From: Novosphingobium sp. Fuku2-ISO-50
Lineage (GTDB): Bacteria > Pseudomonadota > Alphaproteobacteria > Sphingomonadales > Sphingomonadaceae
Direction of reading: 5' to 3'
Assembly (NCBI RefSeq): GCF_001519055.1
Contig: NZ_KQ954287.1
Span: 264,820 to 328,819 of the forward strand
Length of the DNA: 64,000 nucleotides
Of this stretch, positions 63,901 through 64,000 are shown in pieces. Made by a program: the position numbers and the translations under genes. Position 1 is the stretch's first letter, and the number at the start of each line of letters is the position of its first letter. The notes under the pieces are model-generated. The model was not told where the DNA came from. It worked only from the letters and a program-made list of their open reading frames with translations, and ran no database searches.

Positions 63901-64000
63901 AGACAAGGCCCCGCACGCCCCCGCCCCACACGGGACTACCGCATTCACACATCACGGCTCGCAAAAATTTATACCGTGAAACCAATGAGATATAAACCGT

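Overview
The window is a piece of a high-GC alphaproteobacterial chromosome, most likely from a sphingomonad (Novosphingobium/Sphingobium/Sphingomonas type). The evidence is three TonB-dependent receptors, an UrcA-family protein, a small DUF6481-type protein, the alphaproteobacterial phosphotransferase ChpT, an RpoH of the alphaproteobacterial type, and many acyl-CoA dehydrogenase (ACAD), short-chain dehydrogenase (SDR) and acyl-CoA ligase genes. No insertion sequence, phage gene, CRISPR array, tRNA or rRNA was seen. All assignments come from reading the sequence and translations; no database search was run.

Layout. 1-2.5 kb: a WD40 protein cut by the window edge, an Ala-rich 66-residue peptide gene, a MocR regulator, all leftward, and a rightward UrcA gene. 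2.6-5.7 kb: a TonB receptor and a TPR protein. 5.7-35.4 kb: a dense catabolic region. It has (a) a DmdC-type ACAD divergent from a TetR gene; (b) a leftward block of acyl-CoA ligase, ACAD, SDR and TonB receptor; (c) an AraC regulator divergent from a six-gene operon (ACAD, SDR, thiolase, ligase, saccharopine-dehydrogenase-like enzyme, SDR); (d) an IclR regulator divergent from a ring-cleavage operon (MaoC, MhpB-type extradiol dioxygenase, HsaA-like and HsaB-like two-component monooxygenase, MhpC-type hydrolase); (e) a LysR regulator divergent from a five-gene operon (kinase, ACAD11-like ACAD, 3-hydroxyacyl-CoA dehydrogenase, metallo-hydrolase, MFS transporter). Read together, the genes suit uptake, CoA activation, side-chain beta-oxidation and meta-cleavage of an alkyl-substituted aromatic or polycyclic compound; the substrate itself cannot be read from the sequence.

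35.4-40.4 kb: a DUF6481-type gene, a TonB receptor, an outer-membrane protein with a CACGCG motif and a DUF2946 protein, possibly metal-linked. 40.4-45.1 kb: an FAD amine/amino-acid oxidase, a polar amino-acid ABC importer and a LysR regulator. 45.3-51.2 kb: a CzcCBA-like RND efflux triad. 51.2-54.9 kb: a TetR-led operon of three apparently exported proteins (c5-type cytochrome, Tat-type FAD oxidase, anchored PLP enzyme). 55-57.5 kb: a VOC protein, a TorF porin and a PPP phosphatase. 57.5-64 kb: core genes mtgA, rpoH, rluD, an MPN protease, chpT, an AmpD-type amidase, the RNase P RNA and a CDF exporter.

The main non-coding signals are two pairs of near-identical sites. One pair links the TetR/ACAD promoter with the acyl-CoA ligase promoter. 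The other links the AraC promoter with the same ligase promoter. There is also a perfect IclR-type palindrome, a hairpin whose two arms carry the stop codons of two convergent genes, and a 17-bp x 4 tandem repeat over the end of mtgA.
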